DNA from: an uncultured Clostridia bacterium
GTDB taxonomy: Bacteria > Bacillota > Clostridia > RUG12999
Assembly: GCA_949739095.1 (NCBI GenBank)
Contig: CATIYX010000071.1
Coordinates: 1 to 6,136, forward strand
Direction of reading: 5' to 3'
Length of the DNA stretch: 6,136 bases
The position numbers and the translations under genes are program-made. Shown here piece after piece: positions 5,832 through 6,136 of this stretch. Each line of letters starts with the position of its first letter. Within the stretch, counting starts at the first letter, position 1. Under the pieces are notes generated by a model. The model had not been told where the DNA came from. It ran no database searches and saw only the letters and a program-made list of their open reading frames with translations.

Positions 5832-5870
5832 AAAAAAAGCTTGGACTCTCCAAAGATTATCCAAGCTTTT
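5832..5870 (-). terminator. Intrinsic terminator of the 2-oxoacid oxidoreductase gene
   Basis: AAAAGCTTGGA and TCCAAGCTTTT (5835-5845 and 5860-5870) form a perfect 11-bp stem with a 14-nt loop. On the minus strand a T7 run (plus bases 5832-5838) completes it, 12 bp after the stop codon of the gene at 5883. The plus-strand side has TTTTCGC, so weak activity in that direction is possible. Confidence 0.88.
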
Positions 5871-5882
5871 CGCTATTTCATT

Positions 5883-6136
5883 TTACGCTTGATATTTAAA
5901 TCCCGCCTCTAGACATTTCATGTTTAAATCCAGCAAATTTTGTTTTCTGGCGGAAATGGTTTTCTCCATTGCCATGCGGATTTCGTCCATTGTCAGCACT
6001 TCCGATTCCTTCAGCACTTTTCCCAGCATGACGATATTCGCCAGATTATTTGCGCCCAAAGATGCTGCGATTGTTGTTGCCGGAACTGCAAAAACATGTG
6101 CTTCACTATTTTCCGGCATACGGTCAATCATAGAAC
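5883..6136 (-). CDS. 2-oxoacid:ferredoxin oxidoreductase gamma subunit, C-terminal part (cut by right edge)
   Basis: About 84 codons of the C-terminal end of the gamma subunit of a pyruvate/2-oxoglutarate/2-ketoisovalerate-type ferredoxin oxidoreductase. These enzymes oxidatively decarboxylate 2-oxoacids to acyl-CoA with ferredoxin as acceptor, in anaerobic cytoplasm. The visible part shows the family pattern VFAVPATTIAASLGANNLAN followed by IVMLGKVL, then an alpha-helical tail with MDEIRMAMEKTI and NLLDLNMKCLEAG. The frame stays open through base 6136, so the internal ATG at 6131 is not the start. The gamma subunit is often last in its operon, which agrees with the terminator directly downstream. 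Substrate specificity cannot be told from this fragment. Confidence 0.9.
   Translation of the reverse strand, partial: SMIDRMPENSEAHVFAVPATTIAASLGANNLANIVMLGKVLKESEVLTMDEIRMAMEKTISARKQNLLDLNMKCLEAGFKYQA

Overview
The window looks like chromosomal DNA from an anaerobic low-to-mid GC Firmicute, most likely a Clostridia (Ruminococcaceae/Oscillospiraceae-like) bacterium. The evidence is the strong purine-rich ribosome binding sites, TTGACA/TATAAT-type promoters, a ferredoxin-type 2-oxoacid oxidoreductase subunit (anaerobic metabolism), a DUF1858 redox-disulfide protein and a bacterial-type Pgi. No RNA gene, CRISPR array or insertion sequence was seen. The genus call is inference from gene content only.

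Layout. Left part, minus strand: the N-terminal 230 codons of glucose-6-phosphate isomerase (pgi, cut by the window edge), with its own near-consensus promoter and a leader of about 140 nt. Upstream of it lies an unrecognised 260-residue alpha/beta protein. A divergent intergenic region (1664-1867) carries back-to-back promoter candidates. The plus-strand gene set follows: a 67-residue DUF1858 CxxC protein, purA (adenylosuccinate synthetase) and, after 297 bp of non-coding DNA, an exported S41-family C-terminal processing peptidase that probably starts at a TTG. A very strong terminator at 4930-4964, usable from both sides, closes this set.

Right part, minus strand: a GTG-started HEAT-repeat protein, followed 5 nt later by a 41-codon ORF whose stop codon abuts the shared terminator. 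Beyond a second strong hairpin terminator (5832-5870) is the C-terminal end of a 2-oxoacid:ferredoxin oxidoreductase gamma subunit, cut by the right edge.

How it fits together: most of the window is housekeeping metabolism (glycolysis, AMP synthesis, 2-oxoacid oxidation) plus envelope proteolysis. The exception is the AT-rich HEAT gene with its small ORF, a self-contained unit between two terminators that looks accessory. The other unexplained places are the purA-peptidase gap, which holds a diverged tandem duplication and an attenuator-like hairpin, and the unrecognised 260-residue protein. I found no clear new defence or mobile system. The HEAT/small-ORF unit is the best candidate for something undescribed.
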